DNA of 64,000 nucleotides from Methylobacterium phyllostachyos (GTDB lineage Bacteria; Pseudomonadota; Alphaproteobacteria; Rhizobiales; Beijerinckiaceae). Made by a program: the position numbers and the translations under genes. Positions 1-8,881 of the stretch are shown here, one piece after another. Below the pieces are notes generated by a model. That model was not told where the DNA came from, made no database searches, and saw only the letters and a program-made list of their open reading frames with translations. Every line of letters begins with the position of its first letter. Positions within the stretch are counted from its first letter, which is position 1. The stretch covers positions 1-64,000 of the forward strand of contig NZ_FNHS01000002.1 of assembly GCF_900103445.1 (NCBI RefSeq). The letters run 5' to 3'.

Positions 1-684
1 GAGGAGATCCTCTACCCGGCCATGGAGGATTACCAGCTCGACCTGATCATCGGCGAGGGTCCGGCGGCGCGCTCGGTCAAGATCGATCTGCCCAAGTTCA
101 CGCTGGTCGGCGCCACCACGCGCGCGGGCCTGCTGACCACGCCGCTGCGCGACCGGTTCGGCATCCCGATCCGGCTGGAGTTCTACGAGATCGACGAGCT
201 GGAGCAGATCGTGGCCCGCGGGGCGCGGGTTCTCGGCCTCGGCATGTCGGCCGAGGGGGCCAACGAGATCGCACGGCGCGCGCGCGGCACGCCGCGGATC
301 GCGGGGCGGCTGCTGCGGCGGGTGCGCGATTTCGCCGTGGTGGCGGAGGCCGAGACGGTGACGCGGGCGATCGCCGACCGGGCGCTGAAGCTGCTGGACG
401 TGGACGAGGCGGGTCTCGACGTGATGGACCGCAAGTACCTGAGCCTGATCGCGCGCTCGTTCGGAGGCGGGCCTGTCGGGATCGAGACGATCGGGGCGGC
501 GTTGTCGGAGCCGCGGGACGCGATCGAGGACATCATCGAGCCGTACCTGATCCAGCGCGGCTTCGTGCAGCGTACCCCCCGCGGCCGCGTGCTCACCCGC
601 CACGCCTACCGGCATATGGGTCTGGCAGAGCCGAAGCGCGATCCGAACGCGACGGGTCGGCTGTTCGATGGCGAAGACGGCTGA
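1..684 (+). CDS. ruvB: Holliday junction helicase RuvB, 3' part
   Basis: C-terminal 227 residues of RuvB, the hexameric AAA+ motor that drives branch migration of Holliday junctions with RuvA. The reading frame is open from base 1, so the gene starts outside the window and its Walker A and B motifs are not visible. Visible parts are the sensor-1 stretch GATTRAGLL, the arginine-finger region PLRDRFG, the sensor-2 helix beginning [13 protein letters not shown], and the C-terminal winged helix with [14 protein letters not shown] and EPYLIQRGF. In alphaproteobacteria ruvCAB commonly sits just ahead of ybgC and the tol genes, as here. The identification is secure. Confidence 0.97.
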   Translation, partial: EEILYPAMEDYQLDLIIGEGPAARSVKIDLPKFTLVGATTRAGLLTTPLRDRFGIPIRLEFYEIDELEQIVARGARVLGLGMSAEGANEIARRARGTPRIAGRLLRRVRDFAVVAEAETVTRAIADRALKLLDVDEAGLDVMDRKYLSLIARSFGGGPVGIETIGAALSEPRDAIEDIIEPYLIQRGFVQRTPRGRVLTRHAYRHMGLAEPKRDPNATGRLFDGEDG

Positions 685-1079
685 GAGTGCAACGGGATCG
701 CTCCGATCCGAGTGGCGAGCCTTCGCAGCGTATGCACTCGGAGCGGGGCCGATTTTCGCCAAGCTCATGGACCGGCGGTGCGGAGCCTGACAGTCCATCC
801 GCCGCCATTGTGCGGCCCATCCACCGCAAGTCTCTGCCTCAGCTGCAATTTCTGGGCGTGCGACGCGCCAGTATAGCCGAGCTTGCGGTCAAGCATCACG
901 CCATTGTGGCCAAAAGTTTCTACGCTCGATCGTGGAACAGCGCCGAAACGCGGCAGTTGTGGAGCCGACCGTGCCCCGTTTGCGAGGCGCCGGCCAGGGT
1001 TTCGTGAGCGAGGCCCTGCCCCTCGGCTCACGAGAGATCTTCGAGCCATCAAGAACAACGTCAGGGATTAACTTCCGCC
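685..1079. other. Intergenic gap, no supported gene
   Basis: There are 395 bases between ruvB and the DUF4142 gene. Short frames exist on both strands but none shows a ribosome-binding site or a recognisable protein. The only structure I see is an inverted repeat at 1002-1033 (arms TCGTGAGC-GAGG and CCTCGGCTCACGA, one bulged base), just upstream of the next gene. It could be a 5'-leader hairpin; there is no T run to make it a classical terminator. Confidence 0.5.
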
Positions 1080-1805
1080 ATGAAGACAATCACGCTCGCC
1101 GTTCTCGGCCTCTCCGCCGCTGTGATTTCCGCGCCGGCTTTCGCGCAGGATGCGCTCCCGATCCGTGTGCTGCCGTTCGCCCAGCAGGACGGGATCGGCG
1201 CCGCCACGACCGAGACCCCGGCCTTCCGCGCCGAGGCCCTGCGGTCGGACGCCGCCAGCATCGAGGCGAGCCGCATCGCCCTCGAGCGGTCGCGTAACCC
1301 GCAGGTCCGCCACTACGCCAACCGCGTTCTGGTCGAGCGCAAGGCGACCACCGACGCCCTCCTGCCGCCGAACACTTCCCTGTCGCGCAACGGCACGGTG
1401 ATCTCGGACAACCAAGGGATCCGCACCGACCTGAGCAACCCGATCGGCCTCGTTCTCGCCCCCGTGACGGTCGCCGCCAACCTCGGCACCAGCATCGTGG
1501 GCGGCGCGCTGGGCGCCGTCGGCATCGTCGACAACAGCCCCGCCGAGCCGGGCCGCCGGGTCGCCCTGGGCGAGCGCGGTCAGGCCCGTCTGGCGCAGCT
1601 CCAGTCGGCTCCGAATGGCCGTGCCTTCGACCGTACCTACATCGATCAGCAGGCTCGGTCGGATGCCCGTACGCTGGCGCTCTACGACGCCTACGCGAAG
1701 TCGGGCGACAACGCCCAGGGCCGCCAGTTCGCCACCGAGGCGCTGCCCTACATCGCCGACGAGCATGCGCACTCGGCGAGCCTCGCCAACCGCATCGGCG
1801 GCTGA
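1080..1805 (+). CDS. DUF4142-type periplasmic protein
   Basis: A 241-aa exported protein of unknown function. Residues 1-22 form a standard signal peptide (MKTITLAVLGLSA, cleavage after APAFA). The mature part has the two helical segments expected of the DUF4142 family: an N-terminal one with RSDAASIEASRIALERS and NPQVRHYANRVLVE, and a C-terminal one with FDRTYIDQQARSDARTL and TEALPYIADEHAHSA. A glycine-rich hydrophobic stretch (about residues 126-150) separates them. That insertion is longer than I would expect in a minimal family member, which is usually about 150-200 aa. The family is tied to envelope stress only loosely. A strong hairpin follows the stop codon. Confidence 0.75.
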   Translation: MKTITLAVLGLSAAVISAPAFAQDALPIRVLPFAQQDGIGAATTETPAFRAEALRSDAASIEASRIALERSRNPQVRHYANRVLVERKATTDALLPPNTSLSRNGTVISDNQGIRTDLSNPIGLVLAPVTVAANLGTSIVGGALGAVGIVDNSPAEPGRRVALGERGQARLAQLQSAPNGRAFDRTYIDQQARSDARTLALYDAYAKSGDNAQGRQFATEALPYIADEHAHSASLANRIGG

Positions 1806-1831
1806 TCGAACCTGCCGTGATCTGAACTTTG

Positions 1832-1858
1832 CGAAGGCCGCCCTCCGGGCGGCCTTCG
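1832..1858 (+). terminator. Hairpin terminator after the DUF4142 gene
   Basis: A perfect 12-bp inverted repeat (CGAAGGCCGCCC / GGGCGGCCTTCG) with a 3-base TCC loop starts 26 bases after the stop codon. It lacks a long T run, so termination may be partial, letting some transcription reach ybgC at 1900. Confidence 0.65.
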
Positions 1859-1899
1859 TCGCGTTGCACCCCTGCTCAGAAAGCCGCTACACGAACGGT

Positions 1900-2343
1900 A
1901 TGAGCGTGATCGAGCCGGCGACCGGCCACCCGATGCAGGATGGTCAGCCGCACCAGATGCGTGTGCGCGTCTATTACGAAGACACCGATTTCTCGGGCTT
2001 CGTCTACCACGCCAGCTACCTGCGCTTCTTGGAACGCGGCCGGACGGAACTGCTCCGCGGACTTGCCGGCGACCAGTCGAACCTGCACCGCGAGGCGCAG
2101 GGCCTCGTCTTCGTCGTCCGTCGGATGAGCCTCGATTTCGTGAGCCCGGCTCGGATGGACGATCTGCTGACGATCATTACGCACACGAGAGCGCTCCGCG
2201 GCGCCTCGATGCAACTCGCTCAGGAGGTGCGCCGGGGCGACACGCTGCTGGTCGCCGCCGAGGTGACGGTGGCCTGCGTCCGCGACGGCCGAGCGGTCCG
2301 CCTGCCGGATGCTCTGCGGCGTCAGCTCGCTCCGGCCGAATAG
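1900..2343 (+). CDS. ybgC: Acyl-CoA thioesterase YbgC
   Basis: A 147-aa hotdog-fold thioesterase of the Tol-Pal-associated YbgC family, which hydrolyses acyl-CoA or acyl-ACP and is linked to envelope and phospholipid metabolism. The family signature is near the N-terminus: RVYYEDTDFSGFVYHASYLRFLERGRTE, where the Asp in YEDTDFSG is the catalytic residue. The ATG at 1900 gives the usual family length; the frame stays open further upstream but crosses the terminator. It lies upstream of tolQ, as in most proteobacteria, but here an oppositely oriented aldolase gene separates the two. Its stop is only 3 bases from the end of that gene. Confidence 0.93.
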   Translation: MSVIEPATGHPMQDGQPHQMRVRVYYEDTDFSGFVYHASYLRFLERGRTELLRGLAGDQSNLHREAQGLVFVVRRMSLDFVSPARMDDLLTIITHTRALRGASMQLAQEVRRGDTLLVAAEVTVACVRDGRAVRLPDALRRQLAPAE

Positions 2344-2346
2344 GCC

Positions 2347-3135
2347 TCAGCCCGCCCGGGACGGGTCGGCCTCGCACAGCAGCCGCGCGAACGCGTCCGC
2401 GACGATCATCGAATCGTAACCGATCGACACGAGCTGGAAGCCCATCGCCACCATTTCGCGTGCTCGGGCGGCCGAGGGCGCGAAGGCGCAGGGCAGTTTG
2501 CCCGCCGCCAGGGTCCTGCGGACGATCTCGCCCAAAGCTGCCGTGACGGCCGAGCCCGCCGGATCGACGGCCGCGCCCTTCGACAGGGCGATCGAAAGGT
2601 CGGCGGGACCGACCAGGATGCCGTCGATGCCCGGCACCGCCAGGATCGCCTCCAGCGCGGCGATCGACTCCGCGGTCTCGCACATGGCGATGGTGAGGGC
2701 GCGCGCGTTGCCGACTGCGAGATATTCCGCCCCGTTCCGCAGGCCCGACAGCACGATCGCCCGGTCCGGCCCCCAGCTGCGCTGACCGACCGGCGGGAAC
2801 TTGGCGGCGGCGGCAAGCGCCTCGGCCTGCGCCACCGTGTTGATCATCGGCGCGACGATCCCGGCCGCGCCCGCGTCCAGCATCCGCGACACCATGGCGA
2901 CATCGCCGACCGGCACCCGCACCAGAGCGGCCTTGCCGGCGAGCGCCACCTCGGTGATCGCCGCGCAGCTCGTCTTGTAGTCGTAGGCCCCGTGCTGCTG
3001 ATCCAGCAGTACGGCATCGAATCCGGCCCGGGCCAGGGCGCCCGCGATCGCGGGATCGGCGATGCAGGACCATCCGAGGAACCGGGCGTGGCCCGTGGGC
3101 AGCAGCTCCTGAAGACTGGGAACGGGAAGTGTCAT
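2347..3135 (-). CDS. HpcH/HpaI-family aldolase
   Basis: A 262-aa class II aldolase/citrate-lyase-like TIM barrel. Members cleave 4-hydroxy-2-oxo acids to pyruvate plus an aldehyde, using a divalent metal held by Glu and Asp. Visible motifs are DAVLLDQQHGAYD (about 39-51), PMINTVAQAEAL, PPVGQRSWG, the metal-binding segment MCETAESIAALEAI, and GIDGILVGPADLS. The usual LDxEHG motif reads LDQQHG here, so the acidic residue is Gln, which may alter substrate choice. It sits between ybgC and tolQ on the opposite strand, with no pathway partner nearby, so the physiological substrate cannot be read from context. Confidence 0.85.
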   Translation of the reverse strand: MTLPVPSLQELLPTGHARFLGWSCIADPAIAGALARAGFDAVLLDQQHGAYDYKTSCAAITEVALAGKAALVRVPVGDVAMVSRMLDAGAAGIVAPMINTVAQAEALAAAAKFPPVGQRSWGPDRAIVLSGLRNGAEYLAVGNARALTIAMCETAESIAALEAILAVPGIDGILVGPADLSIALSKGAAVDPAGSAVTAALGEIVRRTLAAGKLPCAFAPSAARAREMVAMGFQLVSIGYDSMIVADAFARLLCEADPSRAG

Positions 3136-3442
3136 GCGCTTCCTGTGCAGATCTCGAATGAGGCGCGACTCGGCGTCGCTGGCTCAGACCATAAGGGACC
3201 GGGTTCCGGCAGGTCCACCCCGCCCCCGTCCGAACAGCCGGACGCCTCAGGATCGCCGGGATCGAAACCGATCCTTAACCCTGCCGCGCCCTTAACAGAC
3301 CCGCCGCCACGGCGGGGCGCGGGGCCGCCGACGGCCCTTACTTTCGACAGATTCGCGGGCGACAGCGTTGATATCGCTCACGGATCCGGCGGACGCGGGC
3401 CTCGCCCGGCGCAGCGCGGTCCGGAGCAGGAGACCTCGACGG
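3136..3442. other. Divergent promoter region, aldolase/tolQ
   Basis: 307 bases between divergently transcribed genes, so promoters for both the aldolase and the tol operon should lie here. I see two TTAAC elements (3277-3297) and one GANTC site (GATTC, about 3352), but no convincing -35/-10 pair. A Shine-Dalgarno-like GGAGcAGGAG lies about 10 bases before the tolQ ATG. No coding sequence is supported. Confidence 0.45.
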
Positions 3443-4159
3443 ATGAACCCAGCCGACGCGATGCAGGCCGCGCCTGTCGCCGATATGACGCTGCTCGGTC
3501 TGTTCCTGCAGGCCCACTTCGTCGTGAAGATCGTCATGATCGGGCTGCTCAGTGCCTCGATCTGGTGCTGGTCGATCATCGTCGACAAGACTTTGCTGTT
3601 CCGCCGCACCCGGGCCGAGATGGACGCGTTCGAAGACGCATTCTGGTCCGGCCGCTCGCTGGAGGAGCTGTTCCGTTCATTCAATGACCGCCCGGCCACC
3701 GGGTTGGCCGCCGTCTTCGTCGCCGCCATGCGGGAGTGGAAGCGCTCGTTCGAGGGTTCGGGCCGCCAGATCCAGTCCTTATCGCAGCGGATCGAGAAGC
3801 AGCTCGACGTGACCATCCACCGGGAGGTGGAGCGCCTCGAGTCCCGCCTCCTGTTCCTCGCCTCGATCGGCTCCGCGGGTCCGTATATCGGTCTGTTCGG
3901 CACGGTCTGGGGCATCATGACCGCGTTCACCTCGATCGCAGCCTCCAAGAATACCTCGCTCGCAGTCGTCGCTCCCGGCATCGCCGAGGCGTTGTTCGCC
4001 ACCGCCATCGGCCTTTTCGCCGCGATCCCGGCGGTGCTGGCCTACAACAAGCTCCAGGCCGAGGTCGCCAAGCTGCAGTCGCGGCTGGAGGGTTTTGCCG
4101 ACGAGTTCTCCGCCATCCTGTCCCGCCAGATCGACGAGCGTCTGCCGCTCGCCGCCTGA
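3443..4159 (+). CDS. tolQ: Tol-Pal system proton channel TolQ
   Basis: A 238-aa inner-membrane protein of the MotA/TolQ/ExbB family. With TolR it forms the proton-driven stator that energises TolA during outer-membrane constriction. One membrane segment lies at about 20-42 (TLLGLFLQAHFVVKIVMIGLL) and two more frame the conserved region SIGSAGPYIGLFGTVWGIMTAF and the segment from GIAEALFATAIGLFAAIPAVLAY. The ATG at 3443 was chosen over the earlier in-frame start at 3368 because GGAGcAGGAG precedes it at good spacing and the length matches the family. First gene of tolQRAB. Confidence 0.96.
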   Translation: MNPADAMQAAPVADMTLLGLFLQAHFVVKIVMIGLLSASIWCWSIIVDKTLLFRRTRAEMDAFEDAFWSGRSLEELFRSFNDRPATGLAAVFVAAMREWKRSFEGSGRQIQSLSQRIEKQLDVTIHREVERLESRLLFLASIGSAGPYIGLFGTVWGIMTAFTSIAASKNTSLAVVAPGIAEALFATAIGLFAAIPAVLAYNKLQAEVAKLQSRLEGFADEFSAILSRQIDERLPLAA

Positions 4160-4184
4160 GGCCGATCCGGAGGAGACAAAAACC

Positions 4185-4631
4185 ATGGGCATGGCAGCGG
4201 GCGCATCACAGGGCGGCGGCAAGCGCCGTCGCCGGGGCCGGCGCGGCGGGCCCATCAATGAAATCAACATGACGCCGTTCATCGACGTCGTGCTGGTGCT
4301 GCTGATCATCTTCATGGTGGCGGCGCCGATGATGACGGTCGGCGTGCCGCTGGACCTGCCGCAGTCGAAGGCCTCGCCGCTCAATTCCGACGTGAAGCCC
4401 ATCACCCTGTCGATCCGCCAGACCGGTCAGGTCTTCCTCGGCGAGGACGAACTCACCGACGACACGATCGTGCCGAAGCTCTTGGAGGCCGCCAAGACCG
4501 GCACCGAGGAGCGTGTCTTCGTGCGGGGCGACAAGCGGGTCGATTACGGCCGCGTGGCGCAGGTGATGGCGATCGTGACCGGCGGGGGCTTCAAGAAGGT
4601 CGCCCTCGTGACCGAGCCTGAGCATCAGTAG
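4185..4631 (+). CDS. tolR: Tol-Pal system protein TolR
   Basis: A 148-aa ExbD/TolR-family protein. It has a basic cytoplasmic N-terminus (GGKRRRRGRRGG), one transmembrane helix containing the essential proton-carrying Asp in NMTPFIDVVLVLLIIFMVAAP (about 27-47), and a periplasmic domain. The start at 4185 is preceded by CCGGAGGAGA, an excellent ribosome-binding site, 25 bases after the tolQ stop. It couples proton flow through TolQ to TolA. All expected residues are present. Confidence 0.96.
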   Translation: MGMAAGASQGGGKRRRRGRRGGPINEINMTPFIDVVLVLLIIFMVAAPMMTVGVPLDLPQSKASPLNSDVKPITLSIRQTGQVFLGEDELTDDTIVPKLLEAAKTGTEERVFVRGDKRVDYGRVAQVMAIVTGGGFKKVALVTEPEHQ

Positions 4632-4635
4632 GGCG

Positions 4636-6018
4636 TTGGCCGTGGAGTTCCGCTTCGACCGCAAAGAACCGGGTGTCTGGATTTCCGCCGGCACCCACGT
4701 GGCGCTCCTCGCGCTGGCGTTGTTCAGCGTCGCGGCGCCCGCCCTGCCGGAGGCGCAGGAGGGCGTGCCCGTCGAGGTGATCACCGAGCAGCAATTGTCC
4801 GAGATCACCAAGGGCGAGCGTCAGGCCGACAAGCCGATGCCGAACGCGACCTCCCGGGCCGACCGCAAGGCCGAAAAGGTCGAGGATCGCGAGCCGGAGA
4901 ACAGCAAGACCGACGCGCCCACCGCGCCCACCCGCACGGCCGAGATGAAGCTCGCCAACGCGGAGGAGATGCCGCTGCGCGCCGAGCCGGACCCGCAGGA
5001 GGTGGCGCAGGCCGCCAAGGCGGCCCAGGAGAAGCGCGACGCTGAGAAGGCCGCCGCCGAGAAAGCCGCGGAAAAGGCGGCCGAGAAAGCCGCCAAGGCT
5101 GCGGCCGAGAAAGCGGCGGCCGAGAAGGCCGCTGCCGCCAAGGCTGAAGCCAAGGCCGAGGCGAAGGCCAAGGCAGATGCGGCCGCGAAGGCCGAGGCCG
5201 AAAAGCGCGAGCAGCTGGAGAAGCTGATCGAGAAGCAGGAGGCCGAGGCTGAAGCAGCCGCCCAGAAGGCCGCCGCCGCGAAGGCGAAGGCCGAGGCTGC
5301 CGCCAAGGCTGAGGCGGCCAAGGAGGCCGCCAAGAAGGCGGCCGACGCCAAGGCGAAGGCCGAGGCGGAAGCCGAGCGTCAGAAGGAACTCGCCGAGGCG
5401 AAGGCCGAGGCCGAGGCCGAGAAGGCGGAGGCCGCCGCGAAGGCCAAGGCGGAGGCTGCGAAGGCTGAAGCTGCGGCGAAGGCCGAGGCCGCCGCGAAGG
5501 CGAAAGCCAAGGCGATGGCGGATGCGAAGGCCAAGGCCGACGGGGAGGCCAAGGCCCGCAAGCAGGCCGAGCTCGCCAACAAGTTCAACGCCGGCGACAT
5601 CCGCTCGATGCTGGCCTCGAAGGCGCCGTCGCAATCGACCGGGGCCACGGGCCACGCCGTGCAGAAGGTGGCGGCTCTGGGCGCGGCGACCGGCAATGCC
5701 CAGCGTCTGTCGCCGTCGCTGCGGGATGCCCTGGTTGGCCTGCTTCAACAGCAGATCGAGCGCTGCTACTCGGCGCCCCCCGGGGCGGCGCAGGGCGTGG
5801 TCCTGCCGGTGCTCGATATCCGCCTGAACCCGAACGGCTCGCTCAGCACCGAGCCGCGGATCATGCGCGGCGGGGCCAGCGCGGTCGACCAGTCGATCGC
5901 GCAGGCCGCGCTCCGGGCGGTCCGCCGCTGCGCGCCGTACAACATCCCGGCCACCTACGCGCCGTACTACAACGACTGGAAGGCCATCAACGCGGAGTTC
6001 GAGTTCACGGCGACTTGA
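4636..6018 (+). CDS. tolA: Cell-envelope integrity protein TolA
   Basis: A 460-aa protein bridging inner and outer membranes. It has a short cytoplasmic head, a single membrane helix at about 15-36 (GVWISAGTHVALLALALFS), a long Ala/Lys/Glu-rich helical domain (about 100-330, heptad-like AAAKAEAEK repeats), and a C-terminal TolA domain (about 360-460) with two Cys residues (IERCYSAPPG and RRCAPYNIPA) that probably pair. The start is ambiguous: TTG at 4636, four bases after the tolR stop, or GTG two codons later. The tight spacing indicates translational coupling. The repetitive middle produces long spurious frames on the other strand. Confidence 0.94.
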   Translation: MAVEFRFDRKEPGVWISAGTHVALLALALFSVAAPALPEAQEGVPVEVITEQQLSEITKGERQADKPMPNATSRADRKAEKVEDREPENSKTDAPTAPTRTAEMKLANAEEMPLRAEPDPQEVAQAAKAAQEKRDAEKAAAEKAAEKAAEKAAKAAAEKAAAEKAAAAKAEAKAEAKAKADAAAKAEAEKREQLEKLIEKQEAEAEAAAQKAAAAKAKAEAAAKAEAAKEAAKKAADAKAKAEAEAERQKELAEAKAEAEAEKAEAAAKAKAEAAKAEAAAKAEAAAKAKAKAMADAKAKADGEAKARKQAELANKFNAGDIRSMLASKAPSQSTGATGHAVQKVAALGAATGNAQRLSPSLRDALVGLLQQQIERCYSAPPGAAQGVVLPVLDIRLNPNGSLSTEPRIMRGGASAVDQSIAQAALRAVRRCAPYNIPATYAPYYNDWKAINAEFEFTAT

Positions 6019-6086
6019 GGCCTTCCAGCCCTTCTTCCGCCCTGATCCGGCCGCCTCGTCAGATCGTCACTCGGATCCGACCCACC

Positions 6087-7424
6087 ATGCTGAACCTGCC
6101 CTCCGCCGGGCGTCTCCCGACGTCCTTCGCCGCGCGCTTGATCGCGGTCTTCACCCTGCTGACGGCCTTCCTGGCCGGACCCGCCCAGGCGCAGCTCCAG
6201 CTGCGCATCGGCGGCGGCAACTTCCAGCCGATGCCCATCGCCATCGCGGATTTCGGCGGCGACCCGAGCCTCGCCGGCCTCGTCTCCGGCGTGGTGACCA
6301 ACAACCTGCGCCGCTCGGGGTACTTCACGCCCCTCGATCACGCGCGCTTCCCCGAGCAGCCGAATTTCGATGCCGCCCCGAATTTCGAGAAATGGCGCGC
6401 CACCGGCGTCCAGGGTCTCGTCACCGGGCGCGTGGTCCGCGAGGCCGGCCGGGTCAAGGTCGAGTTCCGGCTCTGGGACGTGACCTCCGGCCAGCAGATG
6501 ACCGGCCAGCAATACGGCACCGACGCCGCCAACGTCCGACGCACCGGCCACCTGATCTCGGACGCGGTCTACACCAAGATCACCGGCCTCGGCCCCTGGT
6601 TCGACAGCCGCATCGCCTTCGTGGATGAGACCGGCCCGAAGGAGAACCGGCGCAAGCGCCTGATGGTCATGGATCAGGACGGCGCCAACGTCCGGGCGAT
6701 CACCAGCGGCGAGATGTCGATCGTCGCGCCGCGCTACTCGCCGGCCACGCAGGACATCGCCTTCATGGCGCAGGCCAATGGCCATCAGCCGCGGGTCCAG
6801 ATGATCAATCTGGAGACCGGCTCGCGGCAGGCGCTCGGCAACGTCGATTCGATGAGCGCCAGCCCGCGCTTCTCGCCGGATGGCCGCAAGATCGTGATGA
6901 GCGTCCAGCAGGGCGGCAACGCCGATATCGTGACCATGGATCTCGCCTCCAAGGCGCAACGCTCGATTACGAACGGCATGGCGATCGACACCTCGCCGAC
7001 CTACTCGCCGGACGGCTCGCAGATCGCTTTCGAATCCGATCGCGGCGGCTCGCAGCAGGTCTACGTGATGGGGGCGGACGGCTCGAACCCGCACCGCATC
7101 ACCTTCGGCCCGGGCTCGGCCTCGCAGCCCGCCTTCTCACCCCGCGGCGACCTGATCGCCTACACGCGCCAGCGCAACGGCGGCTTCGCCATCTGCGTCT
7201 CGAAGCCCGACGGCTCCGGCGAGCGTGTGCTGACCGAGGGCTTCCACAACGAGGGGCCGACCTTCGCGCCGAACGGGCAATACGTGCTATTCTTCCGCGA
7301 TCCCGGCGGCCAGGGCGGCGGCAAGCTGTTCATGGTCGACATCACCGGCAAGGTGGAGCAGCCGGTCCCGACGCCGGCCTACGCGTCGGATCCGACCTGG
7401 TCGCCGCTGCTCGGCGGGCGCTGA
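6087..7424 (+). CDS. tolB: Tol-Pal system beta-propeller protein TolB
   Basis: A 445-aa periplasmic protein. Signal peptide at residues 1-32 (ends AGPAQAQ), an N-terminal alpha/beta domain (from LQLRIGGGNFQPMPIAIADFGG), and a six-bladed propeller with repeated blade motifs of the form SPDGxxIAFxSDR (ARFSPDGRKIVMSV-like, TYSPDGSQIAFESDRGGSQQVYVM, AFSPRGDLIAY). The ATG at 6087 gives a proper signal peptide; an in-frame TTG at 6015 overlapping the tolA stop would add a poor N-terminal extension. TolB normally binds Pal, whose gene usually follows. Here the next gene is an unrelated MFS exporter on the opposite strand. Confidence 0.96.
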   Translation: MLNLPSAGRLPTSFAARLIAVFTLLTAFLAGPAQAQLQLRIGGGNFQPMPIAIADFGGDPSLAGLVSGVVTNNLRRSGYFTPLDHARFPEQPNFDAAPNFEKWRATGVQGLVTGRVVREAGRVKVEFRLWDVTSGQQMTGQQYGTDAANVRRTGHLISDAVYTKITGLGPWFDSRIAFVDETGPKENRRKRLMVMDQDGANVRAITSGEMSIVAPRYSPATQDIAFMAQANGHQPRVQMINLETGSRQALGNVDSMSASPRFSPDGRKIVMSVQQGGNADIVTMDLASKAQRSITNGMAIDTSPTYSPDGSQIAFESDRGGSQQVYVMGADGSNPHRITFGPGSASQPAFSPRGDLIAYTRQRNGGFAICVSKPDGSGERVLTEGFHNEGPTFAPNGQYVLFFRDPGGQGGGKLFMVDITGKVEQPVPTPAYASDPTWSPLLGGR

Positions 7425-7432
7425 GGGCGGCG

Positions 7433-7456
7433 GGGTCCGGCGTAACAGCCGGGCCC
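7433..7456. terminator. Hairpin after tolB
   Basis: Inverted repeat GGGTCCGGC-GTAACA-GCCGGGCCC (9-bp stem with one G-U pair) starting 8 bases after the tolB stop. No T run follows, so it is a weak candidate for ending the tol operon, which would make tolB the last gene. Confidence 0.45.
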
Positions 7457-7567
7457 TGATCGCCGAGTAGCATCAGGGTTGCCGGCCTGCTGACGGGAAG
7501 AAGGCCATGATCGGATTGAGATAATCCATTCTGCGTGCCGATCGAGGACGCCGATGGATAATCGCCG

Positions 7568-8800
7568 TCACCCCTGCACCATCAACCGGTCGCGGTTCCT
7601 GAGCGCGGGAAACAGCTTCCCCCACAATAGCGCGACACCGACCGTTGCGGCGCCGCCTGCCACCACCGCCGGGACCGCCCCGATCGCGGCGGCCAGCACT
7701 CCGGATTCGAATTCGCCAAGTTCGTTCGAGGCGCCGATGAACACCGTGTTCACCGCCGAGACCCGGCCGCGCATGGCGTCCGGCGTCTCGCCCTGCACGA
7801 AGGTCTGGCGGACATAGACCGAGATCATGTCGGCGGCGCCGGTGACGAACAGGCAGGCCATCGACAGGGGCAGCGAGGTTGAGAGGCCGAACACCACTGT
7901 GGCAGCGCCGAAGACCGCCGCCGCCCGGAGCATCCGCAGCCCCGCATGGCGCCGCAGGGGATAGTTTGCCAGCAGCACCGCCATCGTGACCGCGCCGAAG
8001 GCCGGCATGCTGCGCAGCGCCCCGAGCCCGAGGGGGCCGACATGCAGCACCTCCCCGGCATAGATCGGCAGCAGCGCCGTGGCGCCGCCGAGGAGGACGG
8101 TGAACAGATCGAGGCTGATCGCGCCCAGCACCACCGGCTGCGAGCGGATATAGGCGATCCCCGCCGAGAGGGCCGCCCAGGTGATCGGGGGCCGCTCGGC
8201 TGACGCCGCCGGGCGGAAGCGGATAAGGGCCGTGAGCAGGCTCGCCAGGGCAAAGCTTGCCCCCGCCCCGCCGAACACCACCGCCGGCCCGAGGGCGTAG
8301 AGGAAGCCGCCCAACGCCGGCCCCATCACGGAGGCGCTCTGCCAGAGGGAGGCGTTCCACGCGATGGCCGAACTGAACTGGGCCGCCGGCACCAGGGTCG
8401 GCAGCAGAGCCTGGAGGGACGGGTTGGCGAAGGCCCGGGCGGTGCCCACGAGGATCACCAGGGCGTAGATCGGCCAGACGACATGGACGCCCGACAGGGC
8501 ACAGGCCAGCAGGCCGACGCTCGCCACGCTCTGGAGCGCGAAGGCCCCGGCCGCGACGAGGCGGCGGTCGTAGGCATCCGCGACATGGCCGGTGATCAGG
8601 GCGCAGACGATCGCCGGCAGGAAGCCCGCGAGGCCGACGAGGCCCAGCGCCAAGGCGGAATGGGTCAGGTCGTACACGAACCAGCCGATCGCCACCGCCT
8701 GCATCTGGTAGGCGAGGCCCGTCAGGAAGCGGGCCGCGCCGAACAGGCGGAAATCGCCGATGCCGAAGACAGCCCAGCCGGAACGATCTTGTTGGGACAT
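7568..8800 (-). CDS. MFS transporter, EntS-like exporter
   Basis: A 410-aa major facilitator, probably with about twelve membrane segments. The N-terminal half resembles the MFS_3/EntS group (FGIGDFRLFGAARFLTGLAYQMQAVAIGWFVYDLT). It carries the MFS loop motif GHVADAYDRR between helices 2 and 3, a partial repeat around LPLSMACLFVTGAADMISVYVRQTFVQGETPDAMRGRVSAVNTVF, and a hydrophobic C-terminal half. EntS-group members export siderophores or drugs; nothing nearby identifies a substrate. It lies 81 bases downstream of divL on the same strand, so read-through is possible. Confidence 0.82.
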   Translation of the reverse strand: MSQQDRSGWAVFGIGDFRLFGAARFLTGLAYQMQAVAIGWFVYDLTHSALALGLVGLAGFLPAIVCALITGHVADAYDRRLVAAGAFALQSVASVGLLACALSGVHVVWPIYALVILVGTARAFANPSLQALLPTLVPAAQFSSAIAWNASLWQSASVMGPALGGFLYALGPAVVFGGAGASFALASLLTALIRFRPAASAERPPITWAALSAGIAYIRSQPVVLGAISLDLFTVLLGGATALLPIYAGEVLHVGPLGLGALRSMPAFGAVTMAVLLANYPLRRHAGLRMLRAAAVFGAATVVFGLSTSLPLSMACLFVTGAADMISVYVRQTFVQGETPDAMRGRVSAVNTVFIGASNELGEFESGVLAAAIGAVPAVVAGGAATVGVALLWGKLFPALRNRDRLMVQG

Positions 8801-8881
8801 TCCCCCTGCTGCGTGGCGTGAGGGAAAGAATCAAGCCTCGCCGCGGGTCGGACTGCTTTGGTTTCTGCGCTTTGAAGCCGA

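Noticed and set aside
3277..3297. TTAAC...TTAAC pair before tolQ as a CtrA box
   Set aside because: Spacing is 13 bases, not 7, so it does not fit the TTAA-N7-TTAA box.
5040..5560. Short repeated units that might be taken for a tandem repeat or CRISPR
   Set aside because: They are the coding repeats of the TolA helical domain, in frame and without spacer structure.
4591..5748. 385-aa Leu/Gly/Arg-rich minus-strand frame opposite tolA
   Set aside because: Direct complement of the Ala/Lys/Glu repeats of TolA; not a gene.
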